In this document: one piece after another, positions 8,881-16,542 of the stretch
Layout: the number at the start of each line of letters is the position of its first letter
Numbering within the stretch: position 1 is the first letter of the stretch
NCBI GenBank assembly: GCA_900543525.1
Contig: UQRS01000010.1
Coordinates: forward strand, 1 to 36,864
Source: an uncultured Oscillospiraceae bacterium
Lineage (GTDB): Bacteria > Bacillota > Clostridia > Oscillospirales > Acutalibacteraceae
Direction: 5' to 3'
DNA: 36,864 nt
Notes under the pieces: model-generated
What the model was told of the DNA's origin: nothing
Seen by the model: only the letters and a program-made list of their open reading frames with translations
Database searches by the model: none
Made by a program: the position numbers and the translations under genes

Positions 8881-10059
8881 TTACGAAACCTTCAGCAGCG
8901 CTGTCAAATAATTCCAGGTGTGCACGCTGGATCGGGAGACATCATAAACCTCATGCTCCCGGCGCGGCGCAATACCGAACGCGGAATAGACCGGCGGCAG
9001 CGCGTAGGAGCGCGCCACATACACCCACATCCGGTTGACCGAAGGATCCCCCTCCTGCGCCGTGGGGAGAAGGCCGTCCTGCTGCATTTCGGCAAAGAGC
9101 GCCTCATACTCCGCATAGTGCAGAAGCTGCTCGCCGCCGACGCCGCCCGAGCGATAACGCACGCTGACCTCATCCACCTGCGGCGTTTTGTATTCCACCC
9201 GCGCCTGCAAAACCAACAGGCCTTCGGACGCGTCGGCAGAAGCGTCGGTCAGCGCCGTCGATTCCAGGGAATAAGAGCCGTATTCATACCGGCGGGTAAT
9301 GCATTTGCCGTCGGTTTTTCGGATGACAAGATAAAAATAAGGGTTCTCCCTTTCCTCTCCCGTTGTGCGGAAGCTGCGGCAAAACCGCTGCCGGAAAAAG
9401 CCGCGGTTGAGCGCGCCGCAATAGGACAGGAGGTCGCTTACCTCCCCCGCGTCGGTGTGCACGCCGGCTGCCGTCAGCCTGAGGTTTTCAAGCAGGGCGG
9501 GAACCTCCTCCTCAGTAAGGGTGAGGCCGGTATACTTCTCCACATTCCGGCAAACCGAGTCGGGGTACAGCAGGGCGTAGTCGGCGCTCAGCGTTTTTCC
9601 CGCCTCCATCGGTGAAAGCGGCGTATAGCCGAACCAGACAGCCTCAATCTCCTCCGCCGCGGGAAAGCGCTCCCCCGCCCGGTCAACCGCCGCCACGCCG
9701 ACCGTCAGCACAAGGAGCACCCCGCAGCAGGCAAGCAGCGGAATACTCTTCGGATAGCGGACAAAATACCGCTTGCCGTACATCCTCCGGCCGTGGAGGA
9801 AGAGTGCCAGAGTCAGCCCCCAGCAAACCAGCAGATACACGCCGGCCCAGGCGAACACAAAGCCCCAGAAGGTGTTTTTCTCCGCCATATAGCCGATCAG
9901 GCAGCCGGAAAGCGCCGCCGAAAGGGCGCAGACCGGTATAACGCCGTACCTCGAGCCGGAGGCGGTCAGCCGCCGCACGGCCGCAGCCGGAAGGATCAGG
10001 CAGGTCAGAGCCAGCCCCGCAACCAGCGCCAGAACGCCCAGAAGCTTTACAAAAACCAT
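8881..10059 (-). CDS. membrane protein of unknown function, four N-terminal TM segments
   Basis: I do not recognise this 392-aa protein. The first roughly 135 residues hold four hydrophobic segments (near 4-28, 38-58, 65-87 and 106-125). The rest (about 140-392) is a soluble domain with Tyr- and Arg-rich strands and no clear motif, probably outside the membrane. It ends SSVHTWNYLTALLKVS. The start is preceded by AAAGGGG with 10 bases to the ATG at 10059; an in-frame TTG two codons upstream is also possible. It lies in a minus-strand run between an rRNA methyltransferase gene (81 bases upstream) and the deaminase gene, but the neighbours do not suggest a shared pathway. Confidence 0.75.
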   Translation of the reverse strand: MVFVKLLGVLALVAGLALTCLILPAAAVRRLTASGSRYGVIPVCALSAALSGCLIGYMAEKNTFWGFVFAWAGVYLLVCWGLTLALFLHGRRMYGKRYFVRYPKSIPLLACCGVLLVLTVGVAAVDRAGERFPAAEEIEAVWFGYTPLSPMEAGKTLSADYALLYPDSVCRNVEKYTGLTLTEEEVPALLENLRLTAAGVHTDAGEVSDLLSYCGALNRGFFRQRFCRSFRTTGEERENPYFYLVIRKTDGKCITRRYEYGSYSLESTALTDASADASEGLLVLQARVEYKTPQVDEVSVRYRSGGVGGEQLLHYAEYEALFAEMQQDGLLPTAQEGDPSVNRMWVYVARSYALPPVYSAFGIAPRREHEVYDVSRSSVHTWNYLTALLKVS

Positions 10060-10140
10060 CTGCAAAACACCCCTTTCTCCTTGATAAAAACGACAGACTG
10101 CCGGGATGGCAGAATGCCCAAAGCCGGAAAACCGCCGCAG

Positions 10141-11262
10141 CTATTTTCGAAAATACATATAAAGCTGGCAGCGGATCATGCCGTTATACAGCTTGCGCCG
10201 CTTGTCCGCCGGACGGCCGAAATGCTGCTCGAACGCCTCATCCGGGCTGATGATTGTGTAGCGTTTTCCGGCCTCCTGCGGCATCCGCCGTCCCATCGTG
10301 CGCACCAGAGCAGCGGCCGCCTCCGGACTCAGGAGGCGCTCGCCATAGGGCGGGTTGGTGATGACGCAGGCTCTGCCCTGCGGCAGGGCAAAATCGGCGA
10401 TGTCGGCCGTTTTTGCCCGCACGACCGACTCCACTCCTGCCTTTTTGGCATTCTCCAGCGTCAGAGAAACGGTGGCCGGATCAATGTCGCTGCCAAAGGC
10501 CATAAAACCGTCGTTTGCGACCGTGGGCGCCAGAACCCGCGCGCGCTCCTCCTGCCAGATTTTGGCGTCGAAGCAGCCAAATTTTTCCGCCGCGAAGCTG
10601 CGGCCGCGCCCCGGCGCAATCCCGAGGGCGAGCATGGCCGACTCGATCAGAATCGTGCCCGAGCCGCAAAAAGGATCATACAGCTGGGTGTCGGGATACA
10701 CCCGCGTGAGGTAGGCCATAGCGGCCGCCAGCGTCTCCTTCAGCGGGGCCTCGGCCGCATTGCGGCGATACCCCCGCTTGTGCAGCCCGGCGCCCGAGGT
10801 GTCGATCATGATGGAAACCGCGTCCTTATGAATCGAAAACTGCACCGTGAGCTTTGCCCCCGTCTCCTGAAACCAGTCGGTGCGATAGACCGTTTTCAGC
10901 CGTTCCACAATGGCCTTTTTGATGATCGACTGGCAGTCGGGGAGGCTGTGCAGCGCCGAGTCCAGCGTCCAGCCCTTGACCGGGAAGGCATCCTCCCGTC
11001 CGATGAAATTTTCAAACGGCAGCGCCTTTACCCGGTCGAACAGCTCGGTAAAGGTGCGCGCCTCAAACCGCCCAAGCAGGAGAAGAATCCGCTCGGCATA
11101 GCGGGAACAGAGGTTGGCGCGCGCCACCATCTCCTCTTTGCCGGAGAAAAGCACCCGCCCGTTCTCGGCCGTTACCTCCTCGGCACCGAGGCGGCGCAGC
11201 TCCTCGGCCAGAATCCCCTCCACGCCGAAAAGGCAGGGGGCGGCAAATTGCAGCTTTGTCAT
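10141..11262 (-). CDS. THUMP-domain class I SAM-dependent RNA methyltransferase (RlmL/YpsC family)
   Basis: The 373-aa protein is a likely 23S rRNA N2-guanine methyltransferase. The N-terminal part (about 1-160) fits a ferredoxin-like/THUMP RNA-binding region. The SAM-binding motif is YDPFCGSGTILIE (about 190-202), and the catalytic motif TNPPYGERL (about 305-313) is the NPPY of N2-G and N6-A methyltransferases. Length and order match Firmicute YpsC, corresponding to the N-terminal half of E. coli RlmL. The ATG at 11262 gives MTKLQFAAPCLFGVEGIL, like family members, with AAAAGGA 12 bases upstream. An ATG at 11274 overlaps the ribosome binding site and is less likely. The exact target nucleotide is not decidable from sequence. 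Confidence 0.9.
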   Translation of the reverse strand: MTKLQFAAPCLFGVEGILAEELRRLGAEEVTAENGRVLFSGKEEMVARANLCSRYAERILLLLGRFEARTFTELFDRVKALPFENFIGREDAFPVKGWTLDSALHSLPDCQSIIKKAIVERLKTVYRTDWFQETGAKLTVQFSIHKDAVSIMIDTSGAGLHKRGYRRNAAEAPLKETLAAAMAYLTRVYPDTQLYDPFCGSGTILIESAMLALGIAPGRGRSFAAEKFGCFDAKIWQEERARVLAPTVANDGFMAFGSDIDPATVSLTLENAKKAGVESVVRAKTADIADFALPQGRACVITNPPYGERLLSPEAAAALVRTMGRRMPQEAGKRYTIISPDEAFEQHFGRPADKRRKLYNGMIRCQLYMYFRK

Positions 11263-11395
11263 GTTTTGAACCATTCCTTTTATCCTCGGGGCGTGTTATA
11301 AGCCGGGAAGGATCGTCCGGCCTGCCTTCCGCGCCCGGTTTTTTGTATATTTCGTAAATCTTAGAAAGAGGCGGCCTCCTCCCGTCCGCTCGTTT

Positions 11396-11419
11396 GATCG
11401 TCCGATCGTCCGATCGTCC
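11396..11419. repeat. tandem octamer GATCGTCC x3
   Basis: Three perfect copies of GATCGTCC, head to tail, in the 200-base gap between the fumarase and methyltransferase genes. It is flanked by related words (CCGTCCGCTCG before, GCCCCTCC after). The gap has no ORF and no clear terminator. Confidence 0.9.
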
Positions 11420-11462
11420 GCCCCTCCGGCATTTTCCCTCAAGGCCGGGGATAATACTATAC

Positions 11463-12320
11463 TTATTCAAGCGCGGCCGTTTTATGCCGGGTTACATGGC
11501 AGCCGATGTTCACCGCCAGAGGCAGTCCGGCGATGTGGGTTGCATACTGCTCGATATTCAGCCCCAGTGCAGTCGTATCGCCGCCAAAGCCCTGCGGCCC
11601 GATGCCGAGCGCGTTGACCGCGGCAAGCATGTCCGCCTCCAGCTCGCGGTAATAAGGGTCGGCGTTCGGCTGATCCAACCCGCGGCAGAGCGCCTTCTTG
11701 GCCAGCAGAGCCGCCAGCTCAAAGTCACCGCCGATTCCGACGCCGATGACCATGGGCGGACAGGGGTTTCCGGCGGCGGCGCGGACAATCTCGCACACGG
11801 CGGAGATGACCTCCTCCCGGCCGGCGGCCGGCGTCAGCATCCGCACCCCGCTCATATTTTCGCTTCCAAAGCCCTTGGGCGCCACCGTAATTCGAACGGC
11901 GCTGCCGGGCACAATGCTGGTATGCAGGATGGCCGGCGTGTTATCGCCGGTATTCTCCCGCCGCAGAGGATCCCCCACCACCGAGAGACGAAGCAGCCCG
12001 TCGACATAGCCGCGGCGCACCCCTTCATTCACAGCGGCCGTCAGATCTCCGCCGATCAGGTGGACATCCTGCCCGATTTCGAGGAAGATCACTGCCATGC
12101 CGGTGTCCTGGCAAACCGGAACACCAATCTCCTCCGCTGCGTCCAGATTGCGGCAAAGGTCGCACAAAATCTCCCTTCCCAGGGGATTTTGCTCCTTTTC
12201 GGAGGCGTCGGAGATCCTTTTGCAAACATCCGAGGGCAGAGTGCGGTTGGCCTCCACGCAAAGGCGCGCCACCGCCTCCATAATGCGGGAGACATCCATT
12301 TCACGAACTGTATTTGACAT
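11463..12320 (-). CDS. class I fumarate hydratase alpha subunit
   Basis: The 285-aa protein belongs to the iron-sulfur fumarase/L-tartrate dehydratase alpha family. It should interconvert fumarate and malate (or a related hydroxy-dicarboxylate) together with a beta subunit. The three [4Fe-4S] ligand cysteines are present: C70 in PVCQDTGM, C187 in GNPCPPM and C274 in NIGCHVTRH. The length is that of a two-gene alpha chain (about 280 aa). No beta-subunit gene lies on either side, where the two chains are usually encoded together. The ATG at 12320 sits 11 bases after AAAGGATGG; an ATG 15 bases earlier overlaps that site. The amidohydrolase gene ends 60 bases upstream on the same strand, so the pair may share a transcript. 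Confidence 0.9.
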   Translation of the reverse strand: MSNTVREMDVSRIMEAVARLCVEANRTLPSDVCKRISDASEKEQNPLGREILCDLCRNLDAAEEIGVPVCQDTGMAVIFLEIGQDVHLIGGDLTAAVNEGVRRGYVDGLLRLSVVGDPLRRENTGDNTPAILHTSIVPGSAVRITVAPKGFGSENMSGVRMLTPAAGREEVISAVCEIVRAAAGNPCPPMVIGVGIGGDFELAALLAKKALCRGLDQPNADPYYRELEADMLAAVNALGIGPQGFGGDTTALGLNIEQYATHIAGLPLAVNIGCHVTRHKTAALE

Positions 12321-12380
12321 AAAGCTTTCAACCATCCTTTCTCTCCGGAGCCGGGCGAGGTGTGGGGCGAATTTATTACC

Positions 12381-13559
12381 TCAAACCTCAGCGCCGACGG
12401 CGATTTCGCCCCCAACGACAACCAGATCCGGCCGCACCCCCAGCGAAAGAGGATCGCCCTCTTTTGCGAAGGCGATGAAATCCGCCCGCTTGCCGACCCG
12501 CAGAGAGCCGGTCAGCCGGTCGACACCGCAGAGCCGCGCCGCCTCAATCGTCAGCGCGCGCAGCGCTCCCTCATGCGAGAGGCCGTTTTGCATCGCCATC
12601 ACGGCGCAAAGGGGAAGGTACTGGATCGGCGTTTCGGGGTGGTCGGTGATGATGGCAAGCGGCACGCCCGCCTTTTCCAAAACCGCCGGCGTGTCGGGGG
12701 ACAGCTCACGCAGCTCCGGCTTGCAGCGGTCGCAGATGATCGGTCCGCAGAGAACGCCGCAGCCCTCTCCCGCAAGGAGGTCGGCAATCCGCCCTCCGCC
12801 GGTGCCGTGCACAATCACATAATCCAGTGAAAATTCCTTCGCGATGCGGATCGCGGTAAAAATATCGTCGGCGCGGTGGGCGTGGAAGTGCGCCTTGATC
12901 TCCCCCCGAAGGAGAGGCAGCAGCGCCTCGCACTTGAAATCAAACTCCGGCCGGTCGAAATCCTCGTCCGAGCAGGCCTTCTCCAGCTCCTCCCTATACC
13001 GCACGGCGCGGAGAAGCTGCTCCCTTATAATCGCGGCCGTCGCCATACGGGTGACCGGGGCGGCCGATTTTCCGTGATAGGTGGTTTTGGGATTTTCGCC
13101 CAGCGCAAACTTGATGGCGGCCGGCGCGGCCAGAATCATATCGTCGATCCGCCGCCCGTAGGTGGAAATCACCGCCAGCTGCCCCGCAACCGGATTGGCG
13201 CTGCCCGGGCCGGTCATCACCGCGGTCACGCCGGCCTCGACCGCCTCCGAAAAGGCGCGGTCACAGGGGTTGACCGCGTCTATACCACGCAGCTGCGGCG
13301 TGGAAGGGTCGGTATCCTCATTCCCGTCGTCCCCCTCAAACCCCAGCGAGTCCTCCCACATGCCGAGGTGGGTATGCGCGTCGATCAGGCCGGGATAAAC
13401 CGCTGCGCCGCAAAGGTCGCGGGCGGCCGCCCTCTCCCCCGCCGACAGCTCGTCCATACGCCCGATGTGGGAGATTCTGATCCCGTCGGTTTCCAAAAAG
13501 ACATCACGGAGAATCCCCTCCTCCTCCATCGTATGCAAAACCGCGTTGATAAACAGCAT
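12381..13559 (-). CDS. amidohydrolase, imidazolonepropionase/dihydroorotase-like
   Basis: The 392-aa metal-dependent hydrolase is of the amidohydrolase superfamily and is presumably cytosolic. The N-terminal metal motif HTHLG (H62, H64) follows the beta-sandwich strand GAAVYPGLIDA. Further metal or active-site motifs are KAHFHAHRADD, VHGTGGG and TDHPETP. The C-terminal segment SLRVGKRADFIAF is the classic return strand. The substrate is unknown; similar proteins are annotated simply as amidohydrolases. AAAGGA lies 13 bases before the ATG at 13559 and 7 bases before an in-frame TTG at 13565, so initiation at the TTG is quite possible. It is followed by the fumarase alpha gene. There is no evidence that it belongs to the yabR cluster upstream, from which a terminator separates it. 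Confidence 0.86.
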   Translation of the reverse strand: MLFINAVLHTMEEEGILRDVFLETDGIRISHIGRMDELSAGERAAARDLCGAAVYPGLIDAHTHLGMWEDSLGFEGDDGNEDTDPSTPQLRGIDAVNPCDRAFSEAVEAGVTAVMTGPGSANPVAGQLAVISTYGRRIDDMILAAPAAIKFALGENPKTTYHGKSAAPVTRMATAAIIREQLLRAVRYREELEKACSDEDFDRPEFDFKCEALLPLLRGEIKAHFHAHRADDIFTAIRIAKEFSLDYVIVHGTGGGRIADLLAGEGCGVLCGPIICDRCKPELRELSPDTPAVLEKAGVPLAIITDHPETPIQYLPLCAVMAMQNGLSHEGALRALTIEAARLCGVDRLTGSLRVGKRADFIAFAKEGDPLSLGVRPDLVVVGGEIAVGAEV

Positions 13560-13609
13560 CTGCAAAGCACAGTCCTTTCTTAAAAACATAAAAATCATGT
13601 ATAGGCCGG

Positions 13610-13692
13610 TCGCACAGGACAGCCGCACGACCGCACGGCCATCCACGCATGACGATCTTACGGCCATACAACCGTGCGACCGTACGGCCGCA
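13610..13692. repeat. degenerate CCGCACGACCG-type repeat tract
   Basis: Imperfect head-to-tail words built on CCGCACGACCGCACGGCC, CGTGCGACC and GTACGGCC fill the gap between the amidohydrolase gene and the yabR terminator. The same CGACCGCA unit occurs as a perfect array at 21918-21957. Confidence 0.6.
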
Positions 13693-13702
13693 AAGTTTCT
13701 TT

Positions 13703-13734
13703 AAAAAAGCGGAGTGGTACACACTCCGCTTTTT
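13703..13734. terminator. terminator after yabR
   Basis: GCGGAGTG (13709-13716) pairs with CACTCCGC (13722-13729) around a 5-base loop. It is flanked by A6 on the left and T5 on the right, so it can stop transcription in either direction. On the minus strand it closes the rqcP-yabP-yabQ-divIC-yabR cluster, 7 bases after the yabR stop. Confidence 0.9.
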
Positions 13735-13740
13735 CTGCAT

Positions 13741-14223
13741 TTATTTTGAAGAGCCGCGTTTGGGTGCCCGGCGCGCGTCGGGATTTTTCCGCTTGAGGTC
13801 GGAAAATTTATCCTCGCTCGTCTGCTTGAACTTGCTCATCATATCCTCAAAGGACATGTCGCCCCGGTTGTTGCCGGTATTCCATTGGTAAGAGTCCGGC
13901 CGGCCGGCACTGACAACCGGAGGGCGCGGTCCTCTGCGGCCGTTGTAGCCGCTGTTTCCTGCGCCGGTCCTCGGCGCGGGTTCGAGCGCCCGCTTGATGC
14001 TCAGACTGATCCTGCCATCCTCCCCGATATTCAGCACCTTAACCCGCACGGTATCGCCCATTTTCACATGCTCGGCAATATCGTTTACAAAGGTGCGGGC
14101 GACCTCCGAAATATGCACCATACCGGTCTTGTTGTCGCCCAAATCCACAAAAGCGCCAAACTTGGTAACCCCGGTTACCTTTCCTTCCACCACATCTCCG
14201 ACTTTGAAATCCATACTCGGCAC
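13741..14223 (-). CDS. yabR: S1 domain RNA-binding protein, YabR-like
   Basis: The 160-aa protein has one S1 OB-fold domain at residues 6-80, with the typical runs VGDVVEGKVTGVTKFGAFVDL and GMVHISEVA...DGRISLSIKRA. A basic, low-complexity Arg/Gly/Pro tail follows. S1 domains bind RNA, and B. subtilis YabR, in the same gene order after divIC, is a general-stress S1 protein; the precise role is unsettled. The start is ambiguous. AGGAGG lies 4 bases before the GTG at 14223 (used here) and 13 bases before the ATG at 14214, and family members begin close to the ATG. It is last in the cluster and is followed by a strong terminator. In B. subtilis spoIIE comes next; here it does not. Confidence 0.88.
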   Translation of the reverse strand: MPSMDFKVGDVVEGKVTGVTKFGAFVDLGDNKTGMVHISEVARTFVNDIAEHVKMGDTVRVKVLNIGEDGRISLSIKRALEPAPRTGAGNSGYNGRRGPRPPVVSAGRPDSYQWNTGNNRGDMSFEDMMSKFKQTSEDKFSDLKRKNPDARRAPKRGSSK

Positions 14224-14297
14224 AAATCCTCCTGAAAATTTTATACTTTTAAAGCGGCAGCAAACGGCCGCCCAAAGAACGCAGAGCGTGCGGGAAA

Positions 14298-14588
14298 TCA
14301 GCTTCCCGAAATGTCGGTATATACCTCTTCATCCGCATAAACATAGCCGAGGCGATCCCGTGCCGCCCGTTCGATAAAATCCTTCTCGTTCCCCGTTTGC
14401 AGCAAAGACAGCAGCTCCTGATTCTTCAGCCGCTGCTGCTCCGTCCGCTCCTCGACCGAGGCCAGCTCGTTCCGGCTCTCGACCAGCTTCATCTGCAGCG
14501 AGGTGAGGGAAATGATGGTATATACAACAAAAACCAGAATACAAATCCGGAAAAGTATGCTCTTTTGTTTTTTTGCGCCTGTGGCCAT
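14298..14588 (-). CDS. divIC: septum formation initiator DivIC/FtsB family
   Basis: The 96-aa bitopic membrane protein has a short basic cytoplasmic N-terminus, one TM helix at about residues 11-30 (ILFRICILVFVVYTIISL), a coiled coil at about 31-66, and a C-terminal DivIC motif ending in FIERAARDRLGYVYADEEVY. In the family it joins FtsL and DivIB in the divisome at the septum. The gene order yabQ-divIC-yabR is the same as in Bacillus, which strengthens the call. It starts 23 bases after yabQ with a weak ribosome binding site, so its translation may depend on coupling. Confidence 0.92.
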   Translation of the reverse strand: MATGAKKQKSILFRICILVFVVYTIISLTSLQMKLVESRNELASVEERTEQQRLKNQELLSLLQTGNEKDFIERAARDRLGYVYADEEVYTDISGS

Positions 14589-14611
14589 ATCCGGTCATTC
14601 CAACTTTCATT

Positions 14612-15112
14612 TCAGTCATGTTCGGATCCAGTCGGAGGACTGTTCTTCCCTGTTTTTAGATTATACAACAATCTGCACAAGGGTTGCAAGAGTTTTTTGA
14701 GCAAACTCTCCCCTTTTTTAGACATTTTCCGAAAAAAAGCGAAAATTTTTCGGAATACCGGGCGCAGGACTCTGCCGATGCGGCGAAGGAGCCGGCGCAG
14801 CAGGTCGATGAGCCGGAAGGAGAACCGTATAATCCATCGGGAAAGCGTAAACCGAAAGAGCAAAAATCCGACCAGAAGTCCGAAAAAAACATACCACCGG
14901 ATCTGGCCGGAGGAAAAAATCAAAAACAGCGAAAAGGTGGCAAAGGCGCAAACCACCCAGTAGAAAATATCCAGCAGAAAATCGACCGCCGGATGTGGGC
15001 GGACGCATTTTCGCACAATCCGGATCAGGTCGTATAAAAGGCAGAAGGCCGCGCCGGCCGGGATGGAATACAGGGTTCCCATCAGCTGGGCGTGAATGCT
15101 GATTTCCCACAT
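14612..15112 (-). CDS. yabQ: spore cortex biosynthesis protein YabQ
   Basis: The 166-aa integral membrane protein has hydrophobic segments at about 7-27, 43-63 and 69-87, then a long basic C-terminal tail (RLLRRIGRVLRPVFRK). YabQ is needed for spore cortex formation and is made under sigma-E in the mother cell of B. subtilis. The start MWEISIHAQ lies one base after the yabP stop (TAG-A-ATG), indicating translational coupling. Length, topology and neighbours all fit. Its presence argues that the organism forms endospores, though yabQ genes can persist in strains not seen to sporulate. Confidence 0.9.
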   Translation of the reverse strand: MWEISIHAQLMGTLYSIPAGAAFCLLYDLIRIVRKCVRPHPAVDFLLDIFYWVVCAFATFSLFLIFSSGQIRWYVFFGLLVGFLLFRFTLSRWIIRFSFRLIDLLRRLLRRIGRVLRPVFRKIFAFFRKMSKKGESLLKKLLQPLCRLLYNLKTGKNSPPTGSEHD

Positions 15113-15113
15113 T

Positions 15114-15392
15114 CTACTTAAACATGCGGGAGAAAAAGCCGCCCTTTGCCCGCTCCGCCGAGTAAAACAGGGCGGAAATCGTCCCGTCCACCGCGAACTC
15201 TCCGGTCTCCACATTAAATTTGCTGATGTGCAGATTCTGCCCCTTGATGGTCAGCTCCCCCATCTCGGTCAGGAGGACGACCGTCTCGTCATCAAAGTTG
15301 CCGACCGCGCTTACCCCGCTGATCGCGGCACGGCAGCGATCCTCGATCGTGATGTTGTGCGGCAGAGCGATCTGCTGCCTGCTCTCATTCAT
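15114..15392 (-). CDS. yabP: sporulation protein YabP
   Basis: The 92-aa soluble protein has the YabP/YqfC-type beta-rich fold. It contains the conserved runs HNITIEDRCRAAISGV (about 12-27) and MGELTIKGQNLHISKFNVETG (about 44-64). It is a mother-cell sporulation protein associated with yabQ; its molecular role is unknown. It overlaps functionally with yabQ by stop-start coupling. The upstream rqcP gene ends 160 bases away, a longer gap than usual in this cluster, and that gap carries a paired repeat. The start ATG at 15392 is preceded by GGGGAGGCG, a good ribosome binding site. Confidence 0.92.
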   Translation of the reverse strand: MNESRQQIALPHNITIEDRCRAAISGVSAVGNFDDETVVLLTEMGELTIKGQNLHISKFNVETGEFAVDGTISALFYSAERAKGGFFSRMFK

Positions 15393-15517
15393 ACCAACGC
15401 CTCCCCGCCATATTCAATAGATGATATGCGGGAACCGGACGAAATATGCGGATGAAAAGGCACGGCAGCCTCCGCCGTCGGCGGGTCATAAGGCGCAAAC
15501 CGGACGTCAAGGCGTCC

Positions 15518-15549
15518 GGGCATCTGAATGCCCGGGCATCCGAATGCCC
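15518..15549. repeat. two tandem palindromic 16-mers
   Basis: GGGCATCTGAATGCCC (15518-15533) is directly followed by GGGCATCCGAATGCCC (15534-15549). Each is a near-palindrome that can form a 6-bp stem. They end three bases before the rqcP stop codon, in the rqcP-yabP gap. A neighbouring stem CGGAC/GTCCG lies at 15501-15519. They could be RNA hairpins in the transcript or a protein site. Confidence 0.75.
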
Positions 15550-15552
15550 GAA

Positions 15553-15795
15553 CTACTCCACCACCCGGTAAAGCAGCGGCGCTTCATCCTTTTTGGCGTA
15601 CTCGCTGACCGAAAGCACCTCGGCCTTGAACAGGCGCTCGCCAAACCGGATTTTAAGCAAATCCCCAACCTTCACATCGTAGGAGGCACGCGCCGCCTTT
15701 CCGTTTACCAGCACCCGCCCGGCATCGCAGGCCTCGTTCGCGACGGTGCGCCGCTTGATGATACGGGAAATTTTCAAATATTTATCCAGTCGCAT
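15553..15795 (-). CDS. rqcP: S4-domain ribosome quality-control factor RqcP (YabO)
   Basis: The 80-aa protein is almost entirely an S4 RNA-binding domain. It opens MRLDKYLKISRIIKRRTVANEACDAGRV, followed by LVNGKAARASYDVKVGD, as in B. subtilis YabO and E. coli Hsp15. RqcP acts with RqcH on stalled 50S subunits to add C-terminal alanine tails. It starts with GGAGG eight to nine bases upstream of the ATG. It heads the conserved block rqcP-yabP-yabQ-divIC-yabR. No mazG/yabN gene precedes it, unlike in Bacillus; an HD hydrolase gene does. Confidence 0.93.
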   Translation of the reverse strand: MRLDKYLKISRIIKRRTVANEACDAGRVLVNGKAARASYDVKVGDLLKIRFGERLFKAEVLSVSEYAKKDEAPLLYRVVE

Positions 15796-15948
15796 AAAGA
15801 GAAATCCTCCAGATATTCTTGTTTTTATATGCGGGAAAGGGCGCGTCCTCTCCCGCCCCGGGGTAAAAAGGCGCGCCGGCCTTCGCGCGGCCGTAAATCC
15901 AAGCCTTTTGCGGCGCGGCCGCGAAAGCCTTTCGCCATCGGTCGAAAT

Positions 15949-16521
15949 TCAAAATTTGGAATACTCTGCCTCACAGCTGCGCATGGCAAGGATGGTCTGC
16001 CCGAACAGGTCGTCCAGCTCCATCCCGAGCATCTCCGCGCCGCGGGCAATCACCTCCCGCGAGCAGCCGGCCGCAAAGCCGGCGGATTTGTACTTTTTGC
16101 GGACCGACTTTACCTCAAGATCCGAGACGCTTTTGGAAGGACGCATCAACGCCACCGCCCCGATCAGGCCGGTCAGCTCGTCCACCGCATACAGCACCTT
16201 TTCCATCGTATGCTCCGGCTTTATATCCACCGTGAGGCCATAGCCGTGGCTGGCCACAGCGTGAATCAGCCGCTCGTCATAGTCCTGCGCGTGCATGATT
16301 TCCTGCTCTGCGATGCAGTGCCGCTCCGGATACCGTTCAAAATCCAGATCATGCAGCAGCCCCACCAACGCCCAGAAATCCGCCTCCTGCTCAAAGCCCA
16401 GCTGGTTTGCGAAATAACGCATAACCCCCTCGACCGTGACGGCATGGCGCAGGTGAAACGGCTCCTGATTATATTCGGTCAGAAGCGCGAAGGCTTCCTC
16501 TCTGCTCGGAATTTTACTCAT
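15949..16521 (-). CDS. HD-domain phosphohydrolase
   Basis: The 190-aa cytosolic protein of the HD superfamily has the metal-binding pattern H...HD...D: H26 in LRHAVTVEGVMRYFA, the HD pair in GLLHDLDFERYPE (about 54-66), and a later AVDELTGLIGA. Such single-domain HD/HDIG proteins hydrolyse nucleotides or phospho-metabolites; the substrate cannot be told. The gene lies 21 bases downstream of the mnmA stop and may be cotranscribed. About 150 bases of GC-rich sequence separate it from rqcP. These include the palindrome GGCGCGCC followed by five T on the minus strand, which may act as a weak terminator. Confidence 0.82.
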   Translation of the reverse strand: MSKIPSREEAFALLTEYNQEPFHLRHAVTVEGVMRYFANQLGFEQEADFWALVGLLHDLDFERYPERHCIAEQEIMHAQDYDERLIHAVASHGYGLTVDIKPEHTMEKVLYAVDELTGLIGAVALMRPSKSVSDLEVKSVRKKYKSAGFAAGCSREVIARGAEMLGMELDDLFGQTILAMRSCEAEYSKF

Positions 16522-16542
16522 ATATATGCACCTCCAGGGTTT

